Assembly: GCF_900110075.1 (NCBI RefSeq)
Contig: NZ_FOCJ01000001.1
Coordinates: 620,001 to 684,000 of the forward strand
Direction of reading: 5' to 3'
From: Paenibacillus sp. OV219
GTDB lineage: Bacteria > Bacillota > Bacilli > Paenibacillales > Paenibacillaceae
Length of the DNA: 64,000 nt
Shown piece after piece: positions 18,463 through 27,826 of this stretch. Numbering within the stretch: position 1 is the first letter of the stretch; the number at the start of each line of letters is the position of its first letter. The position numbers were made by a program, and so were the translations under genes. Under the pieces are notes generated by a model. It had not been told where the DNA came from. It was given only the letters and a program-made list of their open reading frames with translations, and ran no database searches.

Positions 18463-19833
18463 ATGGTCAAAAAGTTAATCATGTCACTAGGAGCTCTTTC
18501 GCTGTTATTCCCCGCTATGGCTTTTGCAGACGACCCGTCTGCAGCAACGCTCAATATGGGGCTCAACTCCATCTGGGTGCTCGTTGCAGCAGTTCTTGTC
18601 ATTCTGATGCAAGGCGGTTTCATCCTACTGGAAGCCGGTTCGACCCGAATGAAGAACGCAGGTCACATCGCAGGTAAAACGGTGTTCACGTTAGGCCTTT
18701 GTACATTGGTTTATTGGGCAGTCGGTTATGCAATTGCTTTTGGCTCTGATAACGCGGAGAACTCGATCAGTAAGATCATCGGCTGGGGCAGCTACCTCTT
18801 TGCTCCGACAGTAGCAGCTGCTGATGGCGAGTCGCTTCCTTCAACCATCTTCTTCATTTTCCAACTGGCTTTCGCAGCTGTATCGCTGTCGATCGCATGG
18901 GGCGGCTTCGCAGAACGCGCTAAACTGTCCGCATATCTCGTATTTACAATATTGTTCACAGCAATTGTTTATCCGGTTATCTCCCACTGGATTTGGAGCC
19001 CAACAGGCTGGTTGTTCGCGAAAGGCGCGCAAGACTATGCAGGCTCCACGGTCGTACATTTAACAGGTGCGCTTGCAGCCTTTGCCGCAACCGTACTGCT
19101 CAAACCGCGGATCGGCCGCTTCAATAAAGACGGTTCCGCTAACGAAATTCTTGGTCACAACCAAGTATTCGGCGCATTGTCTGTACTTCTTCTGTGGGTT
19201 GGCTGGTTCGGATTTAACGCTGGTAGCGCGCTTGGCGTAGGCGATGGGTTCTTCGGCTATGTAGCATTCAACACACAGCTCGGCGCAGCTGGCGGCGCGG
19301 TTGCAGCACTGTTGATCTCCTGGCTCGTAAATGGTAAAGCTGATATCACAACAACGTTGAACGGCGGCTTAGCTGGTTTGGTTGCCATTACAGCAACTTG
19401 CGCATTCGTTGATCCTTGGGCAGCGGTTGTTATCGGTTTGATCGCAGGTGTGCTCGTATTCTTCAGCGCGAAGTTCTTCGAGAAAATTAAAGTCGATGAT
19501 CCAATCTATGCACTTTCTGTGCACGGTGCTGCAGGAGTTTGGGGTACACTCGCGAATGGTATCTTTGCAACGGATGTACTTGCGAAGAAGCTGAACGTTG
19601 GTCAAGGCGGTATCATTGATACAGGCAATTGGCACCAAATGTGGGTACAGCTTGAATCGGTACTTGTGTGCGGCGGTTATGTGCTGGCTGTATCCTTCAT
19701 CATCCTCGGTGTAATGAAGGTTGTTATGGGTCTTCGTGTAACAGAAGAGCAAGAGATTATCGGTCTTGACCTCTCTGAGCATGGTGCATTCGGATATCCG
19801 GAACAAATGAAAAAAGCACAAAGCAGCATGTAA
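18463..19833 (+). CDS. amtB: Ammonium transporter AmtB (NrgA)
   Basis: A 456-residue Amt/Rh channel. It begins with a signal-like hydrophobic segment ending at FPAMAFA and then has about eleven transmembrane helices. Typical Amt stretches include GFILLEAGSTRMKNAGH, the pore region WSPTGWLFAKGAQDYAGSTVVH and SVHGAAGVWGTLANG with the conserved pore histidines. The ATG at 18463 has AGGGAG upstream; earlier in-frame codons would lie within the promoter. The promoter and GlnR boxes point to induction under nitrogen limitation. Unlike most Amt genes it is not followed by a PII gene (glnK) but by a GlnD-like nucleotidyltransferase. Confidence 0.96.
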   Translation: MVKKLIMSLGALSLLFPAMAFADDPSAATLNMGLNSIWVLVAAVLVILMQGGFILLEAGSTRMKNAGHIAGKTVFTLGLCTLVYWAVGYAIAFGSDNAENSISKIIGWGSYLFAPTVAAADGESLPSTIFFIFQLAFAAVSLSIAWGGFAERAKLSAYLVFTILFTAIVYPVISHWIWSPTGWLFAKGAQDYAGSTVVHLTGALAAFAATVLLKPRIGRFNKDGSANEILGHNQVFGALSVLLLWVGWFGFNAGSALGVGDGFFGYVAFNTQLGAAGGAVAALLISWLVNGKADITTTLNGGLAGLVAITATCAFVDPWAAVVIGLIAGVLVFFSAKFFEKIKVDDPIYALSVHGAAGVWGTLANGIFATDVLAKKLNVGQGGIIDTGNWHQMWVQLESVLVCGGYVLAVSFIILGVMKVVMGLRVTEEQEIIGLDLSEHGAFGYPEQMKKAQSSM

Positions 19834-19880
19834 GACCTACTATTCGTCGCTTCTATTACTAGGGCAGGGGTGAGCACAGC

Positions 19881-20957
19881 ATGGGCGATTCAGTTCGTGC
19901 AAAGCTGTTCACACGCATCGGGACTACAGATGATGTGATTGCGCTGCGCGGCTTGCGGGATCAAATCCATGAGCAAATGGCTGTACTGCAGGCCGAGCAG
20001 CCGATCGAACAATTTTATACGGATCTGAATGAGGTACATGATGCGTTAATTCGCCAGGCGATCTCACTTTCAGAAGCGAAGCTGGCACGGATGGGGCATG
20101 GATCCCCACCCGTGCCTTACGCGTATCTATTGTTCGGCAGCGGTGGCAGACAAGAACAAACATTATCCAGCGACCAAGACAGCGGGTTGATCTATGAGAA
20201 TCCGGTGGAAGAAGCGGAGCGGGAAGAGGTAGAGGAATATTTTCGTATACTAAGTGCTACGGTCGTTGCGACATTGCAAGATATCGGATATCCGCCGTGT
20301 GAGGGGAATGTCATTAGCTCTAATCCGCTTTGGTGCCAATCGCTCTCAGGCTGGCAAGCGAAGCTCGATGGCTGGTTTCAAGAGCCGAACTGGGAGTGTG
20401 TCAGGTATCTTCTCATTGTCGCAGATTGCCGGTGCGTATACGGTCAAGAAACATTGCTGCACGCGCTAAAAAGCCATTATTATTCCGATACGCTCGTAAA
20501 CCAGACGATTGTTCAGCACATGCTTAACAATACGATGCGCCATAAAGTGCTGATTGGAGTATTCGGTCAGCTGCTCAAGGAGCAATATGGCGAAGAGGCG
20601 GGAAGTCTGGATTTGAAATATGGGGCCTACATCCCGATGGTCAATGCAATTCGGCTTATGAGCATTAAAGCAGAGGTGAGGGAAACTTCAACATTATCCC
20701 GAATCGCAATGCTGAGCGAGCGTGGCGTCATTGCAGGGCTGGATGGTGTGGAGTATAAAGGTGTCTTCAATCTGTTTATGCGCCTTCGGCTGATGACGAT
20801 GACTCGCGCCGAGGACGGAGTGTATACAAACAGCGGCAAGCTGCCGCAGGCGAAGCTGTCGAAAGAATTAATTGACGAGCTTAAAGCTGCGCTCCGAGTC
20901 GTGAAGAAGTTGCAGCGACAGGTGCAGAAGCAAACGAAAGGCAGGCTCTTAAAGTAA
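19881..20957 (+). CDS. DUF294 nucleotidyltransferase-like protein (GlnD N-terminal homologue)
   Basis: A 358-residue protein with a DUF294 nucleotidyltransferase domain and the DUF294 C-terminal helical domain. The polymerase-beta-type active-site motif is visible as GSGGRQEQTLSSDQDSG with acidic residues D98 and D100. GlnD uridylylates PII; DUF294 proteins lack the HD and ACT domains of GlnD, and their substrates are unknown. It starts 48 bases after amtB and is followed 27 bases later by an exonuclease gene. The position suggests a role in nitrogen signalling, which is inference. Confidence 0.87.
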   Translation: MGDSVRAKLFTRIGTTDDVIALRGLRDQIHEQMAVLQAEQPIEQFYTDLNEVHDALIRQAISLSEAKLARMGHGSPPVPYAYLLFGSGGRQEQTLSSDQDSGLIYENPVEEAEREEVEEYFRILSATVVATLQDIGYPPCEGNVISSNPLWCQSLSGWQAKLDGWFQEPNWECVRYLLIVADCRCVYGQETLLHALKSHYYSDTLVNQTIVQHMLNNTMRHKVLIGVFGQLLKEQYGEEAGSLDLKYGAYIPMVNAIRLMSIKAEVRETSTLSRIAMLSERGVIAGLDGVEYKGVFNLFMRLRLMTMTRAEDGVYTNSGKLPQAKLSKELIDELKAALRVVKKLQRQVQKQTKGRLLK

Positions 20958-20984
20958 GGCTGAGGTTTGACGGAGGGGAGAAGT

Positions 20985-21719
20985 ATGAAGGAACAGCGCA
21001 GCATGGGTAGAATGTGGCATTTGTACAAAATGGGCGGACTTACGTCAGCGATTGCCGGCGCGGTCGGTGCTCAAAATGCGCAACAGATGGCCTTCATTCG
21101 CTCGATGTCTAAGGAGCAGCGAAAAGATTCCATTATGGATACGCCGCTAAGTGACATGGAGGTGGTCGTCTTCGACCTGGAGACGACGGGCTTCTATCCG
21201 ACGAACGGCGATGAGATTATATCGTTCGGCGCCGTCTTGCTGAAAGGCGAAGAGTTGGTGCCTGAGCAGACATTCTACAGCCTCGTCAATCCGAAGCGGA
21301 GAGTGCCGAAGCATATTACGGAGCTGACCGGCATCACGAATGCGATGACCGAGGATGCCCCAGATCTGATGCAAGTGCTGCATGATTTCATGGAGTTCGT
21401 CGGCAAAAGAATGCTGATCGCGCATGCGAGCGGTCATGATAAACAGTTTCTAAACGCTGCCCTTTGGCGGACGTCGAAGGTTAATTTGACGCATCGGGTA
21501 CTTGATACAATGCTTGTGGCAAAGTGGTTGGAGCCAAATCGCGAGAGCTATAGCCTCGACGATCTGCTGGAGCATAGCGGCATTGAGATCACGACGCGGC
21601 ATCATGCCTTGGAGGATTCGATTATGACCGCGAAGCTGTGGCAGAATTACTTGCGGCGAATTCTAAGCCGGAATGTCATTACTCTTGGGGACTTATACGC
21701 GTATCTCAGTAAGCATTAA
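20985..21719 (+). CDS. DnaQ-like 3'-5' exonuclease (DEDDh)
   Basis: A 244-residue exonuclease of the DNA polymerase III epsilon family. Exo I is DLETTG (D64, E66), Exo II lies near IAHASGHDKQFL, and Exo III is HHALEDS. An N-terminal extension of about 55 residues precedes the fold. The ATG at 20985 follows GGAGGGGAG. The combination DUF294 plus DnaQ-like exonuclease also occurs beside transport genes in other bacteria, so the pair may act together. Its 3' end overlaps the convergent JAMM gene by 27 bases, and no terminator is visible. Confidence 0.88.
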   Translation: MKEQRSMGRMWHLYKMGGLTSAIAGAVGAQNAQQMAFIRSMSKEQRKDSIMDTPLSDMEVVVFDLETTGFYPTNGDEIISFGAVLLKGEELVPEQTFYSLVNPKRRVPKHITELTGITNAMTEDAPDLMQVLHDFMEFVGKRMLIAHASGHDKQFLNAALWRTSKVNLTHRVLDTMLVAKWLEPNRESYSLDDLLEHSGIEITTRHHALEDSIMTAKLWQNYLRRILSRNVITLGDLYAYLSKH

Positions 21720-22241
21720 TGGACTGCAGCATAGCTGGCCGTGCGGGTCGTTATGGATCCAGTAAGGCTGAACGACTGGGTGGCGAGCCGAATTGGCTAG
21801 CGAAATAATCCAATACGACGTATCACGCGCAGCAGCAGTCCGAATGCCGATCATATCGGCAGCGCTCGGTAGTGGCATCGATGTAGGATGAGAATGGTAG
21901 TAACCGACAAGTGATTGTCGGTTTTTTTGCATGTGATAAAGGGCTTGGATCCACGAAGCGGGTTCGAACGCGAATTGGTTGTTCAAACGGGAAACTGCTT
22001 CTGCATTGTTTACCGGATATACATGGGTGACGCTCACGAGAGGTACGCCGTCGATATGTTCGAGCGTTCCCGCCAAGACGCCGCATGCTTCGCTAGGCAT
22101 GGCATCAGAGCAGCTGCGCAATAGCTGCTCATGTGCCTCTAGAGCCAACCTGGCGGCTGTTGGCATTGAAACGAATGTTCGATTCGGTACTGCATTCGGC
22201 TGATCGTTATCGGGCGTTAGTTCGGTATTTCTGTATGACAT
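21693..22241 (-). CDS. JAMM (Mov34/MPN/PAD-1) metalloprotease-like protein
   Basis: A protein of about 182 residues with a JAMM zinc-site: a glutamate in SEACGVLAG and the motif HSHPTSMPLPSAAD, which matches H-x-H-x(7)-S-x-x-D. Bacterial JAMM proteins remove C-terminal extensions from ubiquitin-like sulfur carriers such as ThiS or MoaD; none is nearby. The longest frame starts at 22289, but that ATG lies inside the -10 box, so a downstream start is needed; I chose 22241 although its Shine-Dalgarno is weak. The tail encodes a GQLCC motif of unknown meaning. Confidence 0.8.
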   Translation of the reverse strand: MSYRNTELTPDNDQPNAVPNRTFVSMPTAARLALEAHEQLLRSCSDAMPSEACGVLAGTLEHIDGVPLVSVTHVYPVNNAEAVSRLNNQFAFEPASWIQALYHMQKNRQSLVGYYHSHPTSMPLPSAADMIGIRTAAARDTSYWIISLANSARHPVVQPYWIHNDPHGQLCCSPLMLTEIRV

Positions 22242-22315
22242 ACGAATGCGAGGCCTCATTCCTGAATGGTGATGGTTGACTCCATTCATTATAAGTGTTC
22301 ATGCCTCGCATTCGT
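22242..22315. repeat. 13-base inverted repeat around the JAMM gene promoter
   Basis: ACGAATGCGAGGC at 22242-22254 and GCCTCGCATTCGT at 22303-22315 are perfect inverted copies, 48 bases apart. One arm touches the JAMM start codon and the other overlaps the end of the promoter's -35 box. A second inverted pair, GGTTGAC (22274-22280) and GTCAACC (22314-22320), overlaps it. Confidence 0.85.
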
Positions 22316-22318
22316 CAA
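22288..22318 (-). promoter_or_regulatory. Sigma-A promoter of the JAMM gene
   Basis: On the minus strand TTGACG (22318-22313) and TATAAT (22293-22288) are separated by 19 bases, or 18 if TGACGA is used. The -35 contains the stop codon of the upstream MFS gene. Confidence 0.65.
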
Positions 22319-23682
22319 CCGCTGTCTCCCGCTTTCTGAGGCGGGTGAACGAGGAAGATGATGATGAGCAGCGCGCATGCGGAAAGCGCGGATACGACGC
22401 TATACAGTAATGTGTCTGAGCGTGAAGCCATCCATCCAAACAATGGCGGACCGAAGGCTACGCCGAGGAAACGAAGGCTGCTGTATAGCGATGTAACCAT
22501 GCCGCGATGAGGCCGATCAACAGCGCCGGTAATGAGCGTGTTCAGGCAGGGCAGGAGCATTCCCGTGCCGAGGCTGCTGAGCGCAGCGAAGCCAATCAGC
22601 GCGTAGATGTTATGATGCAAGAATGCTGCAGCGGCTAGTGCGCCGCTCATGACAGCGAGCCCAATAATCATGAGTCGGCGCATGAGGGTGCCGTTGTTCT
22701 TAATGCGATGCCCCGTGATGTATGCCGTGATGACGAGGAAAAGGAGCGGTATGGCGAGCACGCCGCCTTTGGCAACGCCGTCAATATGGTAAGGAGCCTT
22801 CTCGAGCAGATCGGACAACCGGAAGAGCACGCCGAACAAGATAAAGAGTCCAAGTGAACCCGCAATAAAGGACGAGATGAGCCAGCGGCCTTTCTCGCGG
22901 AACACCTTCTTAATGTCTCCGACATATTGTTTGACGGGAACCGCTTCTTTGCTCGCTTTAGGTGGTTCCTTAATGAGCAGCATCATGGCAAAGAAGGAGC
23001 CTGCGCAGAACAGTGGGAACGCGAATAGCGGCATATACCAGGCGATGAGCGCCAACAGAGAGCCTATGATCGGGCTGACCACCTTGCCAGCGCCATTGGA
23101 AGCTTCAATAAGGCCGAGCGCTTCGCTTTCGGTACCGTCCTTGTACATGTCGCCGACTAGCGCCATCGCAATAGGTGAAGTGCCGGCTGCTCCTATCCCT
23201 TGCAGTGCGCGAGACGCGATGAGCAGCCAGTAGGAGTGCATTACAGCGCCAATGCCTGCGACGATGCCGGCTATGCCATATAGCGCGAGCGAAGGTAAGA
23301 TGACGGCTTTACGTGAATAACGATCGGATAAATAGCCGGATATGGGAATAATGAGACCAGCAGATACGGAAAATAATGTGATGACAAGGCTTGATTGGAA
23401 GCTCGTAATATGTAGCTTCTTCTCCATATCCGGGAGAATCGGAACAAGCATGGAATTGCCTAGAACGAGGACGAGCGGCACGGTGGCGAGTGCAATATAC
23501 TCCAGCCATTTTCTACCTCCGGCTTGCTTCTGCTTCTTCGTATCGTCCTTGCTGCGGCTGCTATGGTCTGCTGTACGCAGCTTGCCAGGCTTATTCGCAG
23601 CCCATTTCGATGTTGTTGATTGCTTCATTCGCGCGGATGCCCCCATGCTTGTGGTTTGACCTTCGCCCTGTAATGTGCCCAT
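22315..23682 (-). CDS. MFS multidrug-type exporter
   Basis: A 455-residue major facilitator with 12 predicted helices after a basic, hydrophilic N-terminal tail of about 58 residues. The loop 2-3 motif (GYLSDRYSRKAV) and the helix 4-5 region (ASRALQGIGAAGTSPIAMALVGD, an antiporter motif C-like context) place it with the drug:H+ antiporter families. Several in-frame ATGs (23682, 23646, 23628) could be the start; none has a strong Shine-Dalgarno. The substrate is unknown. No terminator separates it from the JAMM gene. Confidence 0.88.
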   Translation of the reverse strand: MGTLQGEGQTTSMGASARMKQSTTSKWAANKPGKLRTADHSSRSKDDTKKQKQAGGRKWLEYIALATVPLVLVLGNSMLVPILPDMEKKLHITSFQSSLVITLFSVSAGLIIPISGYLSDRYSRKAVILPSLALYGIAGIVAGIGAVMHSYWLLIASRALQGIGAAGTSPIAMALVGDMYKDGTESEALGLIEASNGAGKVVSPIIGSLLALIAWYMPLFAFPLFCAGSFFAMMLLIKEPPKASKEAVPVKQYVGDIKKVFREKGRWLISSFIAGSLGLFILFGVLFRLSDLLEKAPYHIDGVAKGGVLAIPLLFLVITAYITGHRIKNNGTLMRRLMIIGLAVMSGALAAAAFLHHNIYALIGFAALSSLGTGMLLPCLNTLITGAVDRPHRGMVTSLYSSLRFLGVAFGPPLFGWMASRSDTLLYSVVSALSACALLIIIFLVHPPQKAGDSG

Positions 23683-23765
23683 GAGCTTGAGCTACCATTC
23701 TCAGACATGGTAACATGTAGGGAGGCAACCTCGAGCTAACGTAAAATGTAGAAAGAAGGCGCAAT

Positions 23766-24332
23766 ATGAAACGTTCAATCGTCTTGATCGTCATCGTGCT
23801 CGCACTCGCAGGTGCGGCCATTTATCAGAATACAGGGAAGCATGACAAAGCGCTTGCCGCTTCTAGCGATATGCTGCCAAAGCCGGGCTACACAGCGCCG
23901 ACGCTGCAGCTGCCGAATTTGGATGAACAGCCCGAGAATATCGGTGGCAAGCGGGACAAGCTGCTGCTGCTTAATTTCTGGGCTTCCTGGTGCGGACCTT
24001 GTGAGCTGGAAGCTCCTGACCTACAGGCGTTGTCGAAGAAGTACGGCGATAAGCTGGAGCTGTATGGCGTGAATGCAACGAGTATGGATAAAGAGCGGCA
24101 GGCGCGAGAGTTTGTCGATCAGCAGCAATTTACGTTCCCGATACTCATGGACCGAGACGGCAAAGCGACAGATTTGTACAAGGTCAATCAATTCCCGACA
24201 AGCTTGCTTATTGATAGCAATGGAGTCGTGAGGGAGCGGGTCACAGGGGTGATCTCGAAGAGCAAGTGGGAATCAATGATTGATAAGTGGATTGCGGTTC
24301 AGGAAGAGACAGAGCAGAAGCCGAGCGCATAA
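23766..24332 (+). CDS. TlpA/ResA-type thiol-disulfide oxidoreductase
   Basis: A 188-residue thioredoxin-fold protein anchored by an N-terminal hydrophobic segment (residues 4-20). The redox motif is WCGPC with C76 and C79, followed by the AlkC/ResA-like insert ELEAPDLQALSKKY and the cis-proline region FPTSLLID. It should act outside the membrane, reducing or exchanging disulfides, as ResA does in cytochrome c maturation. No cytochrome genes are close, so the partner is unknown. A bidirectional terminator follows immediately. Confidence 0.9.
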   Translation: MKRSIVLIVIVLALAGAAIYQNTGKHDKALAASSDMLPKPGYTAPTLQLPNLDEQPENIGGKRDKLLLLNFWASWCGPCELEAPDLQALSKKYGDKLELYGVNATSMDKERQAREFVDQQQFTFPILMDRDGKATDLYKVNQFPTSLLIDSNGVVRERVTGVISKSKWESMIDKWIAVQEETEQKPSA

Positions 24333-24336
24333 TAAC

Positions 24337-24380
24337 AGAAACGCCAGATCAGCTAATCAAGCTGATCTGGCGTTTCTCGT
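24337..24380. terminator. Bidirectional rho-independent terminator
   Basis: A 17-base-pair perfect stem (24337-24353 with 24361-24377) separates the convergent thioredoxin-like gene and cimA. It has A/T-rich ends on both sides, so it can serve both transcripts. Confidence 0.88.
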
Positions 24381-24390
24381 TTAATGAATA

Positions 24391-26004
24391 TTAGTGATTA
24401 ACCAATCCGTGCTGCTCGCGCGGCTCTTCGTGGGCATTGTCAATCTTATTCATGCTAAGCAGCGCATATCGGATACTATCAACAAGCGCTTCCCAGCTCG
24501 CTTCGATGACGTTGTTCGAGACGCCAACTGTGTTCCAAGTCGTCTTGAAGTCGGTTGATTCGATAAGTACGCGGACTTTGCCTGCTGTCGCGCCTTTCTC
24601 GTCGATCACGCGAACCTTGTAATCAGATAGGTGGAAATCATTAATGCTCGGATAGAATGGCTCCAATGCTTTACGCAGAGCGTTATTGAGTGCATTAACT
24701 GGACCGTTGCCTTCCGCGGCTGTGTAGATCGGCTGGCCGTCGACATTCACTTTCACAATCGCTTCCGCGTTCATGCAACCGTTCGTTTTCTCAACGAGCA
24801 TCTTCATCGATTCGAGCTTGAAAATTTCTTTCATCTCACCGAATGCGTCTCGGAGCAGCAACTCCAGTGAAGCATCTGCGCCTTCGAACTGATAGCCTTG
24901 ATGCTCCAGTTCTTTAATGCGTTCCATAATTTCCTTCGTCTTCTCGTTGCCAGTGTTCACGTCGAGACCGAGCTCTTGTGCCTTGGAGATAATATTGCTC
25001 TGGCCTGCCAGCTCGGAGACGAGTACGCGCTGTTTGTTGCCGACCAATTCAGGGCGAATATGCTCGTACGTCTTCGAGTCTTTCATAATCGCGGAGACGT
25101 GGATGCCGCCTTTGTGCGCGAACGCAGCGTTGCCGACATAGGGTTGTGCGACAGGCATGTGCACGTTAGCGATCTCGCTAATATAACGAGCTGTCTTCGT
25201 GAGCGATTGCAGTTGATCGTCGCTTACGCAGCGATAGTTCATTTTGATTTGCAAATTCGGGATGATCGAGCACAGGTTTGCATTGCCGCAACGCTCACCA
25301 TAACCGTTAATCGTACCTTGTACTTGACGCGCACCGGCTTGAACGGCTGCCAATGTATTCGCAACAGCAAGCTCGCAATCATTATGCGTATGGATACCAA
25401 GCGGCGCATTCAGCTCTGCGCGGATGCGGGAAACAATGTCATTCACTTCTGTCGGCAGCGTGCCGCCATTCGTATCACAGAGTACGATCCAGTCTGCGCC
25501 AGCATCCTGGGCTTTGCGCAATACCGCAAGCGCATACTCCGGATTATGCTTATAACCATCGAAGAAATGCTCCGCATCGAAGATCGCTTCAACATCGTTC
25601 CGTTTCAGAAAAGCAAAAGAATCATAGATCATCGAGAGATTCTCTTCAAGTGTCGTTTGAAGAGCGGTATGTACATGGAAATCCCAAGACTTGCCTACGA
25701 GAGTTGCCGCCGGAACGCCGGATTCGACAATACGCAGCAAGCTGCTGTCTTGCTCTGCAAGGCTGTTCTTCCGTCTTGTGCTGCCGAAAGCGGTAATCTT
25801 CGCGTTCAGCTGTAAGCCTTTGGCGCGCTGGAAGAACTCGATATCCTTGCTGTTGCTGCCCGGATTTCCGCCTTCAATATAATGTACGCCGAGCAAATCG
25901 AGCTTCTGGGCGATTTTTATTTTGTCGTCTGCTGAGAGGCTGATGCCTTCGCCTTGCGTGCCGTCTCGCAGCGTCGTGTCAAAGATGGAGATAGTGTTTG
26001 CCAT
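24391..26004 (-). CDS. cimA: Citramalate synthase
   Basis: A 537-residue homologue of 2-isopropylmalate synthase. It condenses pyruvate and acetyl-CoA to (R)-citramalate, the threonine-independent entry to isoleucine. The first motif is FDTTLRDGTQGEG, metal-binding histidines are in GIHTHNDCE, and AFAHKGGIHVSA follows. The stretch VGKSWDFHVHTALQ and the overall length are typical of the CimA (rather than LeuA) branch. A C-terminal LeuA-dimer regulatory domain (about residues 400-520) suggests feedback by isoleucine. Start ATG with AAAGGAGCTC upstream. Confidence 0.93.
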   Translation of the reverse strand: MANTISIFDTTLRDGTQGEGISLSADDKIKIAQKLDLLGVHYIEGGNPGSNSKDIEFFQRAKGLQLNAKITAFGSTRRKNSLAEQDSSLLRIVESGVPAATLVGKSWDFHVHTALQTTLEENLSMIYDSFAFLKRNDVEAIFDAEHFFDGYKHNPEYALAVLRKAQDAGADWIVLCDTNGGTLPTEVNDIVSRIRAELNAPLGIHTHNDCELAVANTLAAVQAGARQVQGTINGYGERCGNANLCSIIPNLQIKMNYRCVSDDQLQSLTKTARYISEIANVHMPVAQPYVGNAAFAHKGGIHVSAIMKDSKTYEHIRPELVGNKQRVLVSELAGQSNIISKAQELGLDVNTGNEKTKEIMERIKELEHQGYQFEGADASLELLLRDAFGEMKEIFKLESMKMLVEKTNGCMNAEAIVKVNVDGQPIYTAAEGNGPVNALNNALRKALEPFYPSINDFHLSDYKVRVIDEKGATAGKVRVLIESTDFKTTWNTVGVSNNVIEASWEALVDSIRYALLSMNKIDNAHEEPREQHGLVNH

Positions 26005-26055
26005 GATTGCTTAGAGCTCCTTTCTATGTGAAACAATGCATTGTGATAATTTTTT

Positions 26056-26083
26056 ATTATATCATTACTTATCCAGTGCGTAA
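26056..26083 (-). promoter_or_regulatory. Candidate sigma-A promoter of cimA
   Basis: On the minus strand TTACGC (26083-26078) and TATAAT (26061-26056) are 16 bases apart, about 50 bases before the cimA start. The leader is too short for a T-box. Confidence 0.5.
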
Positions 26084-26170
26084 ATGCGACTTTCTTTCTG
26101 ACAGAGTCGGTGTTGGATCAGAATGCGAAGTTGACGGTGATTTTCGCCAAAGGTATGCTGAAATGAGTTC

Positions 26171-27493
26171 ATGAGTGAGTGGGAAGAGGGGGTTTGTTCA
26201 GCGGTGGATAAGGAGACGGGGCAAGAGAAAACAGGGAAAAACCGCGTTATTCTTCACTTGGATATGAACGCCTTCTACTGCTCGGTGCACGAAGCGGAGG
26301 AGCCTCATCTCTATAAAGATAAACCGACCGCTGTCGCCGGAAGCGTCGAGCAGCGCAGAGGCATCATTGTCACCTCGTCCTATGCCGCCCGGAAGCTAGG
26401 CGTTAAGACAGGCATGACGGTTCGCGAGGGGCTGCGTCGCTGCCCGGATCTTCTATTGATCAAGCCGGATTTTCAGCTGTACCGTAAGTACTCGCAAGGG
26501 TTTATGTCGATTGCGAAGCAGTATACACCGCTTGTAGAAGCCATGTCGATAGATGAGTGCTACTTGGATATTACGGGCTCGTCCACCTTCGGCGAACCGC
26601 TCGAAATCGCACACCAAATACAGGATCGAATCCGGTCCGAGTGGAACCTGCCCAGCTCGATAGGAATCGCGCCGAATAAGCTCCTTGCGAAGATGGCCTC
26701 TGATATGCAGAAGCCGAACGGGTTCACGGTATTGCGCATTCGCGATGTGCCCAGGCTTCTATGGGACAAGCCGTGTGACACCCTGTTCGGGATTGGCCGC
26801 AAGACGGCAGAGAAGCTGACGAAGCTGAATATCAGAACGATCGGGCAGCTCGCGGATACGGACGAAGCGATGCTGAACAAGCATTTTGGCGTGATCGGCT
26901 CTTGGATGAAAGCGGCAGCACATGGCCACGATAGTTCGCAGGTCAACGCTTCAAGGGAACGCAACAAGTCAATCGGACACACAACGACGCTGCCGAAAGA
27001 TGTGAAGGAACGCGAGGATGCGCACAGGGTTCTGCTCAATCTAGCGGACCAGACAGGTCGTAGAATGCGCCACCAGAAGATGATGGCCTCTACCATTCAG
27101 CTTGTAATGAGGCGATCGGATATGTCGACGTTTAATCGATCCGTTACGCTAACATCGCCTACGGATTCGGCATATGATATTCACAGAGAAGCTTGCAAGC
27201 TGTTCGATAAACATTGGAAGGAAGGCGAACCGCTTCGGCTGCTCGGCATCACCCTTCAAAATCTATCACTTCAATCAGAGACTGCGGTCCAGCTTGATCT
27301 ATTCGATTATAAAGAGCAGCCTCGAAAGGATGCTTTGACGAAGACAATGGATATGCTGCGAGACAAGTTTGGCGAGGATGCAGTGCTCACTGCAGGAATG
27401 CTTGGCGACGATCCTTCTGCGCTCATTCGCAACAAACGAATTAGAGGGACATCCTTGCAAACTGACGATCATATGTTATATAGTGATGAGTGA
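26171..27493 (+). CDS. dinB: DNA polymerase IV (Y family)
   Basis: A 440-residue translesion polymerase. The catalytic acidic residues are in LHLDMNAFYCSVHEAEEP and SIDECYLDITGS, with the little-finger domain in the last third. A beta-clamp-binding peptide QLDLF is at residues 374-378. A GTG at 26204 with AAGAGGGGG upstream is an alternative start and has the better ribosome site; the ATG at 26171 has none. I see no clear LexA box upstream, so SOS control is unproven. The C-terminal tail past the clamp motif is about 60 residues. Confidence 0.93.
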   Translation: MSEWEEGVCSAVDKETGQEKTGKNRVILHLDMNAFYCSVHEAEEPHLYKDKPTAVAGSVEQRRGIIVTSSYAARKLGVKTGMTVREGLRRCPDLLLIKPDFQLYRKYSQGFMSIAKQYTPLVEAMSIDECYLDITGSSTFGEPLEIAHQIQDRIRSEWNLPSSIGIAPNKLLAKMASDMQKPNGFTVLRIRDVPRLLWDKPCDTLFGIGRKTAEKLTKLNIRTIGQLADTDEAMLNKHFGVIGSWMKAAAHGHDSSQVNASRERNKSIGHTTTLPKDVKEREDAHRVLLNLADQTGRRMRHQKMMASTIQLVMRRSDMSTFNRSVTLTSPTDSAYDIHREACKLFDKHWKEGEPLRLLGITLQNLSLQSETAVQLDLFDYKEQPRKDALTKTMDMLRDKFGEDAVLTAGMLGDDPSALIRNKRIRGTSLQTDDHMLYSDE

Positions 27494-27531
27494 AGGTTGT
27501 TCGCTAATTTGTTTGCACAAGCAACAAGTAA

Positions 27532-27804
<273 letters not shown>

Positions 27805-27826
27805 GAGCGCTTCATAGGATCGCACT

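Noticed and set aside
24898-25815. A 305-codon plus-strand open frame inside cimA
   Set aside because: It is antisense to a well-supported gene, has no ribosome site, and its protein has no recognisable motif. Long antisense frames are expected opposite such codon usage.
26005-26170. A T-box or leader attenuator before cimA, and a LexA box before dinB
   Set aside because: The cimA leader is too short and lacks the T-box core; no CGAAC-N4-GTTCG-like site was found before dinB.
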